Shown here one piece after another: positions 1 through 5,801 of a stretch of DNA of 49,418 nucleotides. A program made the translations under genes and the position numbers. Within the stretch, counting starts at the first letter, position 1; every line of letters starts with the position of its first letter. The stretch is from positions 1 through 49,418 of the IMG/VR virus record IMGVR_UViG_3300044699_000006; one strand, written 5' to 3'. Origin of the DNA: a virus. The notes beneath the pieces are model-generated. The model saw only the letters and a list, made by a program, of their open reading frames with translations, was not told the DNA's origin and searched no databases.

Positions 1-32
1 ATTCTGGGGGGAGATGGAACAATATTAGTTTT

Positions 33-58
33 GGGGTGTGGGGGTGGGGTGGTGGGGG
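33..58 (+). other. G-quadruplex-type G-run cluster
   Basis: Runs of 4, 5, 4, 2 and 5 G lie within 26 bases, separated by loops of one to four bases, which meets the usual G4 pattern. Another six-G run lies just upstream at 6-11. The cluster sits in the divergent region between the leftward late promoter and the rightward leader unit. The right copy (47695-47721) has one more G. Role unknown; packaging, replication or transcription control are all possible. Confidence 0.6.
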
Positions 59-190
59 ATGATGGAGTTCTCACACACTAACAGCTACCAGTCAACGATA
101 AACTTTGCGGTATAAAGTAATAGTTAAGTCTAAGCTTTATACATTAGGTCTGTATAGACTTGTCCGGCCAGCCTGCCTGCACACTAGAGA

Positions 191-412
191 ATGACCCCAC
201 AAAGACCAGTAAAAGAGCATAACGAAAGAAAAGCGAAAATTGCCCTAGCAGGCACGAACGATACAGGGTCAATGGGTAAGGTGCGCCATCTGATTAGGTC
301 CGCTCATATTGGATTCTGGGGCATTCTAGGGCATATTGCAAAATCGGGATTTGCATCATTTACAGCCAAGATTTTGATTAATCAAAAAGTACTCTACTGG
401 AGTACCCTTTAA
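191..412 (+). CDS. Doubtful 73-residue ORF upstream of the leader promoter
   Basis: This open frame begins at ATG after a weak purine stretch and ends inside a cluster of hairpins. The product resembles no family I know, and no good Shine-Dalgarno sequence or promoter is seen. A perfect 16-base palindrome lies within its 3' end, which is more typical of regulatory DNA. It is kept because the frame is identical in both terminal copies and fills a region otherwise without genes. I consider it more likely non-coding. Confidence 0.25.
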   Translation: MTPQRPVKEHNERKAKIALAGTNDTGSMGKVRHLIRSAHIGFWGILGHIAKSGFASFTAKILINQKVLYWSTL

Positions 413-432
413 AGGTTAGGTCATTCAACCTT
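372..432 (+). promoter_or_regulatory. Palindrome and two hairpins upstream of the leader promoter
   Basis: Bases 372-387 (TTTTGATTAATCAAAA) are a perfect 16-base palindrome. Two small hairpins follow: GTACTC/GAGTAC at 389-394 and 400-405, and AAGGTT/AACCTT at 412-417 and 427-432. All lie within about 80 bases upstream of the TTGACA at 454. An operator or insulating element is plausible; no known site is recognised. Confidence 0.4.
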
Positions 433-453
433 AAAAATAGTTTGAAATAGTTG

Positions 454-483
454 TTGACATAGGATTAGGCTCATGAGACATTA
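454..483 (+). promoter_or_regulatory. Candidate promoter of the structured leader unit
   Basis: TTGACA at 454-459 is a perfect -35 box. At the proper distance (17-18 bases) only a weak -10 is found (GACATT/ACATTA at 477-483). It is the best placed start for the transcript carrying the hairpin leader, the two ORFs and the terminator at 1614-1654. The weak -10 suggests activator dependence or a different start. The same sequence recurs near 48117. Confidence 0.4.
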
Positions 484-684
484 GATAGGTAAGTTCGTGG
501 ACGGCAAGCGGAAAGCTTGCAAGGAGAACACGGGGCCATTCTCTAGGCGGACCAGATGCTAGTAAGTCGATTCTGGAAACCTAGATAATCCAGTGTGAAG
601 TTCTTTGAAAACTAAATAGATGGCGCACGGGTTAAAAGTTCCCTAAAGCCTATCGGTCTATCAGCTAACAAGGAGATAGAGCGT
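484..684 (+). ncRNA. Structured 5' leader upstream of the acidic-tail gene
   Basis: About 200 bases without a convincing gene lie between the candidate promoter and the start at 685. Visible hairpins are GCAAGC/GCTTGC (504-509, 515-520, loop GGAAA) and a two-part stem, CTAGG/CCTAG (543-547, 580-584) enclosing CCAGA/TCTGG (552-556, 572-576). From 614 the sequence enters the long-range stems described separately. The ribosome site AAGGAG lies at 670-675. I know no riboswitch or leader class that fits. Confidence 0.45.
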
Positions 685-1284
685 ATGGCAATTAAGACGT
701 ATGAATGCCGCATTGCACGACGCGGTAAGGCAGCGAAGGGAACGGTTTTAGTCACGACGTTTGGCAAGCCTGTAATCGCAAAGGATGCCAAGCCTACGGA
801 CCCGGTTAAGTTTTGGGATTACTCAGAACTTGCCAAAGTGGACCAAGACGTTGCAATTAAGGCAACGACAGAATCCACTGGTCTTACCGCATCGGAATTG
901 CTTTTCCGCGCGGCTGACATCGTGAACAAGTCCGAAGGAATCAAAGGACAAGGGCAGACGGTTCTGCTTACAGCGCGTATCTTTAACGAAGGTCTTGCGA
1001 CCGACGTTACCGAAGCGAAGAAGCTTGCCGCTCTTTGGGTTAGCATTCGCTCGCAGAACGCTGCCGTTGGACTTCCGGTTCCTGAGATTGACGACCTGCT
1101 TAAGCTTCGCAAGAAGTTCGTTGCGGACCTTAAAGCAAAAGGTCAGTGGGTTATCGCGGATAAGAAAGAATCCGCATTGCCCAGACTCGTAGACAATCGT
1201 CCGAAGGAAGAAGAGTCGGACGAAGAAGAAGTGGACGAAGAAGAGTCCGAAGAAGATACGGACGAAGAAGAATCCACCGAGTAA
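685..1284 (+). CDS. Unknown 199-residue protein with acidic C-terminal tail
   Basis: I do not recognise the family. The first 160 residues look globular and soluble with mixed charge; the last 30 or so are almost wholly Glu, Asp and Ser. An acidic tail of this kind may mimic nucleic acid or shield a basic partner. AAGGAG at 670-675 fixes the ATG. Codons are richer in C/G at third positions than in the following small genes, suggesting high expression. The gene sits alone with the 1357 gene between its own promoter and terminator, in the loop of stem P2. A second copy at 48348-48947 is the terminal repeat. Confidence 0.8.
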   Translation: MAIKTYECRIARRGKAAKGTVLVTTFGKPVIAKDAKPTDPVKFWDYSELAKVDQDVAIKATTESTGLTASELLFRAADIVNKSEGIKGQGQTVLLTARIFNEGLATDVTEAKKLAALWVSIRSQNAAVGLPVPEIDDLLKLRKKFVADLKAKGQWVIADKKESALPRLVDNRPKEEESDEEEVDEEESEEDTDEEESTE

Positions 1285-1356
1285 GTCAACCGGACCGATA
1301 GGTTTTATGGAGCCTTTAACCAGTGTTTTGTTAGTGGGCAGGAAAGAGAATCACTG

Positions 1357-1566
1357 ATGGCATACGTGAGCCCAAACTACAAGACGAAGAAAGAGTTTAA
1401 GGCGGCTGTTCTGGCTGCGCTTATTCATCGGCCTTTCAATCCTTCTGGGATGTTTCCAACTGAGCAGAATGGAATCGAGTTCATTGAAGGTCCGCATTAT
1501 CCGCAACCGCACAAGTGGTATGCGGAGTGCAAGGTTATCGACGGCGTAGTTGTTTCTGTCAAGTAA
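1357..1566 (+). CDS. Unknown 69-residue protein, second gene of the leader unit
   Basis: This small soluble protein is of no recognised family; a Pro- and aromatic-rich centre (FNPSGMF, HYPQPHKWY) suggests a compact fold. Its ATG follows AGGAAAGAG at 1340-1348, which lies at the loop end of stem P3 and can partly pair with TCTTC at 1575-1579, so translation may respond to folding. Codon style matches the 685 gene. In the right copy (49021-49230) an extra C opens an in-frame extension to 48970, and one Ala becomes Gly. Confidence 0.7.
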   Translation: MAYVSPNYKTKKEFKAAVLAALIHRPFNPSGMFPTEQNGIEFIEGPHYPQPHKWYAECKVIDGVVVSVK

Positions 1567-1613
1567 GTAAACAATCTTCAGCCCACTAATAAAGCATTGC
1601 GCCATCTATTTGA

Positions 1614-1654
1614 GGGAAAAGTGTCTATGAGAGTAGATGCTTTTCCCTTTTTTT
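1614..1654 (+). terminator. Strong Rho-independent terminator of the leader unit
   Basis: A 14-base-pair stem (1614-1627 with 1634-1647, two G-U pairs) closes a six-base loop and is followed by seven T. It lies three bases after the end of the P1 stem, so the structured transcript ends immediately beyond its closing helix. Confidence 0.9.
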
Positions 1655-2160
1655 ATGCCTTCAAGTTATAATCTATAGCCTATAATTTATAACCTTTATA
1701 TATTATAACCAATAGATTATACAAAAGTAAGGGATGATACCGGCTACTTACCGGCCTGTTACCGTATGTTGACCGGCTACCTCCGGGTTATTGACCGGGC
1801 CTTGATAATGCAGGTTCGACCAATGTTTACGGGCCTTTTCGCTTACCCCTCCCCCTCTATGCCAGGTGATTGATATAGGTGGTATGGGTATGTGTGGGGT
1901 TGTGTTTATGGGTATGCCTTTTATATATATAAAAAAAATTATATATAAAGAACAAACAACTAAAGAACAACACCCTGTCCTCAAAAGGAGACACTACCCT
2001 ATATCCTATCACTGTGGTATAATGGGGGACGTAGGCCGAAGTCTATGTAACGATAGGACTTAGGCCCCATATCATAGGCCGGTCGATAGGCTAGAAACAG
2101 GCCGGTATGTGACCGGAGACTAGCCGGTCGATTCTAAGAGGAGTTTAAACTAAAGCTCTT
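1655..2160. other. AT-rich and ACCGG-repeat non-coding region, candidate origin
   Basis: No convincing gene is seen over 500 bases. Bases 1665-1725 are almost pure A/T with repeated TATAACC/TATAAT elements. From 1739 to 1801 short motifs with ACCGG recur five to six times, including ACCGGCTAC twice (1739, 1772). A purine/pyrimidine-biased stretch and ATATATA tracts follow (1850-1950). More CCGG motifs occur at 2076-2090, 2100-2116 and 2121-2133, with a hairpin at 2034-2043/2057-2066. An AT-rich unwinding element beside iteron-like repeats is what a replication origin looks like; this is inference. Confidence 0.45.
2015..2023 (+). promoter_or_regulatory. Extended -10 promoter for the first early operon
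   Basis: TGGTATAAT is a perfect extended -10 element (TGN plus TATAAT). No good -35 is present, as is usual for this class. It lies about 150 bases before the first gene of the rightward operon, with a hairpin (2034-2066) and CCGG repeats in the leader. Confidence 0.5.
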
Positions 2161-2175
2161 AAGGAGTTAAAAGGA

Positions 2176-2535
2176 GTGGATAAAGAGATAAAGAAAAGAA
2201 AGTTCTTTAACTCTTTAGAGAGAGTTAGAGAAAAACAGGAGAAAGAAAAGACTCAGACTAAATTAGGAGAGAAATCTGAGTCTGAGTTTAAATCCTACGG
2301 TGTTAATTGTAACCAGAAAAAGAGGTTAACACCCAAAGATTTGAAGAGAGTAAGACAACAGAAGCTAGTCGATAACTGGAGAAAAGAAAAGTTTCTTACA
2401 GAAAGAAAAGAAACTGAAATAGATGGGATAAAGAGAGAAAGGTTTGAGGAAAGGCAACGAAAGAATATCGTCGTTGTAATCAATGGTAGGTTAGTGTTTC
2501 CTTTTCGTGATATAAAGGCAAAGGAGAAGAGATGA
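2176..2535 (+). CDS. Highly charged unknown protein, 119 residues
   Basis: The start is GTG with AAGGAG at 2161-2166. Roughly half of the residues are Lys, Arg or Glu and much is predicted helix, so a coiled coil or nucleic-acid-binding protein is possible. No family is recognised. It is the first gene of the early operon and overlaps the next start by four bases, which implies translational coupling. Confidence 0.6.
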   Translation: MDKEIKKRKFFNSLERVREKQEKEKTQTKLGEKSESEFKSYGVNCNQKKRLTPKDLKRVRQQKLVDNWRKEKFLTERKETEIDGIKRERFEERQRKNIVVVINGRLVFPFRDIKAKEKR

Positions 2536-2798
2536 AACTCTATAGGTTCTATCAAGTATCAGGCTTCATTGAAGTAGAAGCCGCCTCGGAACAACATGCT
2601 AAAGATTTGGCGTATAACTCTGAGAGAGGAACTCACAATCCCATTATGATTAGCACCGCAATGGGTAAGGCTGGAGAAAGAACTAACAAAGCCTTTGTCT
2701 ATGTCTCAGCATTAGGTAATCCAGTAGAGATTAACCCGGCTACTGGAGCAGAAATCAATTCCACTTTCCCTGCTCTTACTTTAGTGGAGAAGAAGTAG
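2532..2798 (+). CDS. Unknown 88-residue early protein
   Basis: It begins with MKLYRFYQVSGFIEVEAASE, a beta-strand opening, followed by a helix. This resembles small phage proteins of the type that start with a strand and carry an A-x-x-A-x-x-L-A helix, but no family is named. It overlaps the previous gene (ATGA) and the next ATG follows its stop directly. Confidence 0.6.
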   Translation: MKLYRFYQVSGFIEVEAASEQHAKDLAYNSERGTHNPIMISTAMGKAGERTNKAFVYVSALGNPVEINPATGAEINSTFPALTLVEKK

Positions 2799-2930
2799 AT
2801 GGAGAAGCTAGTATTGCGAGCTGGTAAGAACATGACCCTAATCATTTGCAAGAAGTGCAAAAACTCAAGGGTTGTAACAAAGGGCATTAGAACATCTTGT
2901 TCATACTGTAAGGAGAAGAGAAATGGATAG
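2799..2930 (+). CDS. Small zinc-ribbon protein, 43 residues
   Basis: The ATG follows the preceding stop without a gap and the frame closes with TAG at 2928-2930, overlapping the next gene. Two CxxC pairs (C17/C20 and C34/C37) spaced by 13 residues form a classic minimal zinc ribbon. Partner unknown; such proteins often bind nucleic acid or polymerase. Confidence 0.65.
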   Translation: MEKLVLRAGKNMTLIICKKCKNSRVVTKGIRTSCSYCKEKRNG

Positions 2931-3318
2931 AAGAGAAACAAATCACAAGTGGTATTCTTCGTTCGATGAAGAACATATGCTTTTCATTATCGAGACGGAT
3001 GAAGAAGAGGGAGATAAAGAAATCCCTGCAACTTATACCGTTTGTGGAACATGCGACGGTAAAGGAAAACACGTCAATCCGGCTATCGACTCCAATGGAT
3101 TATCGGAAGAGGATTTCGATAGAGACCCCGATTTTAGGGAGGATTACTTCTCAGGACTTTATGATGTTCCTTGTAATGAATGTAAGGGGAATAGAGTATC
3201 TCCTGAAGTTGATTGGAAGAAGTTAACTCCTGAACTCAAGAAGTATGTAGAGGATTGGATTCAGGAGCATTACTCTTACCAGCAAGAGTGTGAGATGGAA
3301 AGAAGAATGGGCTGTTAA
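2923..3318 (+). CDS. DnaJ-type zinc-finger protein, 131 residues
   Basis: Two cysteine motifs, CGTCDGKG and CNECKGNR, match the CxxCxGxG repeats of the DnaJ cysteine-rich domain, separated by an acidic linker. The C-terminal third is a charged helix ending in Cys. There is no J domain. Phage proteins with this finger alone are common and of unknown role. It overlaps the 43-residue gene by eight bases. Confidence 0.65.
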   Translation: MDRRETNHKWYSSFDEEHMLFIIETDEEEGDKEIPATYTVCGTCDGKGKHVNPAIDSNGLSEEDFDRDPDFREDYFSGLYDVPCNECKGNRVSPEVDWKKLTPELKKYVEDWIQEHYSYQQECEMERRMGC

Positions 3319-3342
3319 TTTAGCAGTCCTAAAAGGAGAGCT

Positions 3343-3593
3343 ATGGCATCACATAGGCGTTTGATTGCAAGGAGAGGAGATTTTATCAAGTATTGGCAAC
3401 TGAATTACTTTAGGAAACCTAAGGTTAAGTTCGTTGTCATTAGCTGTGATGTTTGTTACCCAAAGAAAAAGATTGGGAACAAAAAGATTGGCCGGGTTTG
3501 GAACTTAGTAGAGGAATAATATACAAGGGAAAGGTAATTCCTTTCCTTAAGTTATCCAAGGATGATTTAAGGAAGAGAATTAGCTCTTCATAG
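3343..3593 (+). CDS. Small CxxC protein with a probable one-base frameshift
   Basis: From ATG 3343 (AAAAGGAG upstream) the frame gives a basic protein with CDVC (residues 35-38) and stops at 3519. If one A is added to the A5 run at 3466-3470, or the ribosome slips back one base on AAAAAG, the frame continues as WEQKDWPGLELSRGIIYKGK and beyond to TAG at 3591-3593, 15 bases before the next gene. The extension reads like protein and fills an otherwise empty gap. A sequencing deletion is likelier than a programmed -1 shift. Function unknown. Confidence 0.5.
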
Positions 3594-3608
3594 TATAGGA
3601 GGTCTGAG

Positions 3609-3752
3609 ATGGTAGAAGTTATTCTCGTTACGCAGGAAAACATGCAGGCTGTTATTCAGGCTGCAAAGGATAAGGGTCAGAGGATTCTGGCTCTTTCTCC
3701 TTCCAAGATAGTAAAGGGAGTTGTTACTGTTTACTCCCTCGTAGTCCAGTAA
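3609..3752 (+). CDS. Unknown 47-residue protein
   Basis: ATG with AGGAGG at 3598-3603. The product is a strand-helix-strand-strand sequence: VEVILVTQ, then NMQAVIQAAKDKGQR, then ILALSPSKI and VVTVYSLVV. No family is recognised. The strong ribosome site and short spacing in the operon support it. Confidence 0.55.
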   Translation: MVEVILVTQENMQAVIQAAKDKGQRILALSPSKIVKGVVTVYSLVVQ

Positions 3753-3793
3753 GTAAGAGTAAAGAGCGGAAAGGAAAGGAGGTAGAGTAACGT

Positions 3794-4213
3794 ATGCATC
3801 TCAAAAAGGTAAACAGATTAGTGTTTAAGGAGCGTATTCCTGCTCTTAGAAGATTAGAGAAGGATTATGTTTCCTTTTCATTGTCCTGTAGACATAAGGA
3901 TATGCTGCGTTGCTCTACCACTAGACACTTCCGCTCTTGTTATAGTAAGGATGGGATTAACGCTCATATTCCATACTCACTATGCACAAAGCCTTCTTAT
4001 GCAATTATTGGTAAGAAGGATAGGTCAGGAGACTATATCTGGAGAGCTTTTGTCAGATACTCTAAGAACTATGAGTATTATGGCTATCCAGATGTTTTGA
4101 TAGTCTACAAGATTTATGGTAATCCGCCTCCTGATGTTAAGGACGAAATACTTGTTTGCCTTCACAGGAATAACAGTCGGATAGAGTTCGTTAACGATGA
4201 CGCAGGTTACTAA
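3794..4213 (+). CDS. Unknown 139-residue early protein
   Basis: The ATG follows AAAGGAGG at 3776-3783. The product is basic and rich in Tyr, Arg and His with two or three Cys (CRHKDMLRC, CTKP), so weak zinc binding is possible. The family is not recognised. It is the last gene before a 270-base non-coding gap. Confidence 0.55.
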   Translation: MHLKKVNRLVFKERIPALRRLEKDYVSFSLSCRHKDMLRCSTTRHFRSCYSKDGINAHIPYSLCTKPSYAIIGKKDRSGDYIWRAFVRYSKNYEYYGYPDVLIVYKIYGNPPPDVKDEILVCLHRNNSRIEFVNDDAGY

Positions 4214-4257
4214 TTAGGAAACTAAAATGATTATAGAAAACTCTACTTAGAAGCAAG

Positions 4258-4381
4258 ACCCTAACTTTAACAGGCTCATTCTCTTATGAGTCTCTGGATA
4301 TTGTATCGTGATACATATGCCACAGCTTGCGGGTTGTGGGAGTATACAATAACTGGAGTTGAATGAACTGGTAAAGAGGGT
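4258..4381 (+). ncRNA. Candidate multi-hairpin small RNA
   Basis: In a gap without genes, an outer stem (4258-4262 and 4265-4268 with 4373-4376 and 4377-4381) encloses three arms. Arm one is 4273-4279/4286-4292. Arm two is 4299-4306/4344-4351 with an inner stem 4320-4326/4333-4339. Arm three is 4357-4360/4366-4369. This is cloverleaf-like but too long for a tRNA and lacks a recognisable T loop. It could be a trans-acting RNA or a processed leader of the following operon. Confidence 0.4.
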
Positions 4382-4409
4382 TTAAATAAATATAATTAAA
4401 ACTCATAAG

Positions 4410-4459
4410 CTAACTGAGGTTATCGCCTGAGAAACGATATGCTTTCCTCAGTTAGTTTT
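4410..4459 (+). terminator. Hairpin with T run, weak terminator or attenuator
   Basis: CTAACTGAGG (4410-4419) pairs exactly with CCTCAGTTAG (4446-4455) and is followed by TTTT. The 26-base loop contains an inner ATCG/CGAT pair. The T run is short, so partial termination is more likely. It separates the candidate small RNA from the genes starting at 4487. Confidence 0.5.
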
Positions 4460-4486
4460 CTCGGTGGTTAATATATAGGAGGTCAA

Positions 4487-4561
4487 GTGGAAGTAGCAGT
4501 TTTTGTTATTGGTTGGACAATTTACTTTGTGGTTTTGTTTAGGAAAGGAGAAAAGAAATGA
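4487..4561 (+). CDS. Single-pass membrane micropeptide, 24 residues
   Basis: GTG start with AGGAGG at 4478-4483. The product is an 18-residue hydrophobic segment (VAVFVIGWTIYFVVLF) and a basic tail RKGEKK, the positive-inside pattern of a one-span membrane peptide with its C-terminus in the cytoplasm. The stop overlaps the next ATG as ATGA. It could act on the membrane (holin-like or modulatory), which is speculative. Confidence 0.6.
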   Translation: MEVAVFVIGWTIYFVVLFRKGEKK

Positions 4562-4806
4562 CATTCCGCGAACTAAGGCGTGAACTAGAAAAAGAAAGCC
4601 CAAAGCCTATTCGTTGGATGAACTCTGGAATAGTAGAGTTAGCTTACCTAGAACCTAACGGAGCTGTCTCTATCAGTAATGTAGTATCCGGTAAACAGTA
4701 CTTCCTGCCTAGAAGAATAACAGAGCTTAATGTAGAGTTCATTAAAGAGGATGCTCTTATTCCTTTGGGCAGTCTTATTCCTAAATCTATGAGAGGTGTG
4801 AAGTGA
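4558..4806 (+). CDS. Unknown 82-residue protein
   Basis: Coupled to the micropeptide by ATGA; AAGGAG precedes the start. The sequence alternates a helix (FRELRRELEKE) with short beta strands (GIVELAYLEPNGAVSI). No family is known. The last bases overlap the next GTG. Confidence 0.55.
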   Translation: MTFRELRRELEKESPKPIRWMNSGIVELAYLEPNGAVSISNVVSGKQYFLPRRITELNVEFIKEDALIPLGSLIPKSMRGVK

Positions 4807-4991
4807 GCGTTCTTATTTCAGCAGGTCTAAAGGTAGTAAGGTTTAAACAGGAGAAGGAACCAAACAGAACACAAGAAGTAGTCTGTCGCTCAATAGAAGT
4901 TCACGGTAAAGATTTGTACATCTTCTTTATCGTAAATGGAATCAAACGCTGCAATATCTACACCAATGTAATTGATATTGTTGTTTTATAG
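4803..4991 (+). CDS. Unknown 62-residue beta-rich protein
   Basis: GTG start overlapping the preceding stop (GTGA). The product is mostly predicted strands (LKVVRFKQEK, LYIFFIVNGI) with two Cys. Not recognised. Together with its neighbours it forms a chain of coupled small early genes. Confidence 0.5.
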   Translation: MSVLISAGLKVVRFKQEKEPNRTQEVVCRSIEVHGKDLYIFFIVNGIKRCNIYTNVIDIVVL

Positions 4992-5000
4992 GGAGGGTTA

Positions 5001-5252
5001 ATGGAGGAGGATGAGGAAGTAATTCCTGTTACTCTCTACAAAGTAGACCTTAACAAAGGAGGATACGATACAAACGGTAAGTATTGGGGAACTGGACAAA
5101 GGCTTTACTATTACCACTTTGAAAGTAAAGACTTAACTTATATTGTTAGCCATATCCGGGCAGAAAACCGGAACCAGGCTAAAAGAATAGTGGAGTCTTT
5201 TCATCCACAGTATAAGTTTAGTTTCAAGAAGCATTTTAGAGACAACGACTAA
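5001..5252 (+). CDS. Unknown 83-residue protein
   Basis: ATG after GGGAGGG at 4990-4996. Acidic N-terminus, then an aromatic-rich middle (QRLYYYHFESKDLTYIV) and a helix with NRNQAKRIVESFHP, a layout seen in small phage proteins with an A-x-x-I-V-x-S helix. Family unknown. Confidence 0.55.
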   Translation: MEEDEEVIPVTLYKVDLNKGGYDTNGKYWGTGQRLYYYHFESKDLTYIVSHIRAENRNQAKRIVESFHPQYKFSFKKHFRDND

Positions 5253-5265
5253 AAAGGAGATAGAG

Positions 5266-5544
5266 ATGAAGTACAGATACTATAAGAAGCAGATTGCTCC
5301 GCGTTTGATTAACAAAGAAAAGCGGGAAAATTATGCAGGCGGATTACCACCTGAGGTTAGAGAAGGACTCTTTGCTATTGCAAGGAAGGAAAAGAAATCC
5401 GTTTCCTGGGTATTGGAACAGGTAATTATCGACTACTTTGGATTAAAGAAACCGAAGTACAAACTTCCTGCTGTAAAGGAAGAAGAACAGGAGAAGCATA
5501 AGGCAAAGGTGATTGAACTTTCCCTGGTAAAGTCTAAGCGATAA
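5266..5544 (+). CDS. Ribbon-helix-helix-like DNA-binding protein
   Basis: Ninety-two residues. Residues 26-57 (GGLPPEVREGLFAIARKEKK followed by SVSWVLEQVIIDYFG) fit the strand-helix-turn-helix pattern of CopG/Arc-type repressors. The N- and C-terminal arms are basic or charged. A likely transcriptional regulator, and the promoter at 5546-5574 begins directly after its stop, so it may control that promoter or itself. Confidence 0.6.
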   Translation: MKYRYYKKQIAPRLINKEKRENYAGGLPPEVREGLFAIARKEKKSVSWVLEQVIIDYFGLKKPKYKLPAVKEEEQEKHKAKVIELSLVKSKR

Positions 5545-5545
5545 C

Positions 5546-5574
5546 TTGACTTTAAGATTAGGGTGTGATACAGT
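5546..5574 (+). promoter_or_regulatory. Sigma70-like promoter
   Basis: TTGACT (5546-5551), 17 bases, TACAGT (5569-5574). It lies between the RHH-like gene and the gene at 5610 and would drive the helicase block. Confidence 0.55.
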
Positions 5575-5609
5575 GGGCTTGTTCGTTTCTGAGAAGGAGT
5601 TAAAGTAAA

Positions 5610-5801
5610 ATGTTTTATCTTAACGCGGAGTGGGTAGATGGAACGGACCATGACCTATACAAGTTCAAGACTTTAGATGAAGCAATAGAATATATAAAGG
5701 AGGAAGAGATAGTAGACTTTGCATTATCTACCAGGACTATAGGGCATCCTGAACAAGACTACATTCTGATAGAAGATGTTCCTGATGGAGAACAGTCTTA
5801 A
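5610..5801 (+). CDS. Unknown 63-residue acidic protein
   Basis: ATG preceded by AAGGAG at 5595-5600. The pattern is strand-helix-strand with an IEYIKEEEI helix. It overlaps the next gene in another frame. No family is recognised. Confidence 0.5.
   Translation: MFYLNAEWVDGTDHDLYKFKTLDEAIEYIKEEEIVDFALSTRTIGHPEQDYILIEDVPDGEQS

Larger units (their letters stand above)
614..1611 (+). repeat. Nested inverted repeats forming a three-way junction around two ORFs
   Basis: Three arm pairs were read by hand. P1 is 614-625 with 1600-1611 (12 exact pairs). P2 is 626-658 with 1293-1325 (33 positions: 28 Watson-Crick, 2 G-U, 3 mismatches). P3 is 1326-1339 with 1581-1594 (12 Watson-Crick plus 2 G-U, no mismatch). 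P1 abuts P2 and P2 abuts P3 with no gap; five bases remain between P3 and P1. The terminal loop of P2 holds the 685 gene and that of P3 holds the 1357 gene. The G-U pairs favour an RNA-level structure. Confidence 0.75.
1..1754. repeat. Left copy of the 1.75-kb terminal repeat
   Basis: This segment recurs at 47663-49418. I find four differences: five versus six G in the run at 40-44, A170 versus T47833, one extra C in the right copy near 1320, and CG (1418-1419) versus GC (49082-49083). The unique length is therefore about 47,662 bases. It may be an assembler overlap of a circular or circularly permuted genome, or a true direct terminal repeat. The mismatches suggest unpolished sequence or a mixed population rather than an exact DTR. 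Confidence 0.95.

Noticed and set aside
454-1654. Group I or II intron interpretation of the junction region
   Set aside because: No intron core motifs or splice-site pairing; the ORFs are flanked by simple long-range stems and do not interrupt any gene.
1748-1984. Open frames on both strands in the repeat-rich gap (1748-1984, 1866-2063)
   Set aside because: No ribosome sites, repeat-driven composition and AT/CCGG tracts; better explained as non-coding.
4258-4381. tRNA interpretation of the cloverleaf-like RNA
   Set aside because: Too long, no T-loop consensus, no recognisable anticodon arm.
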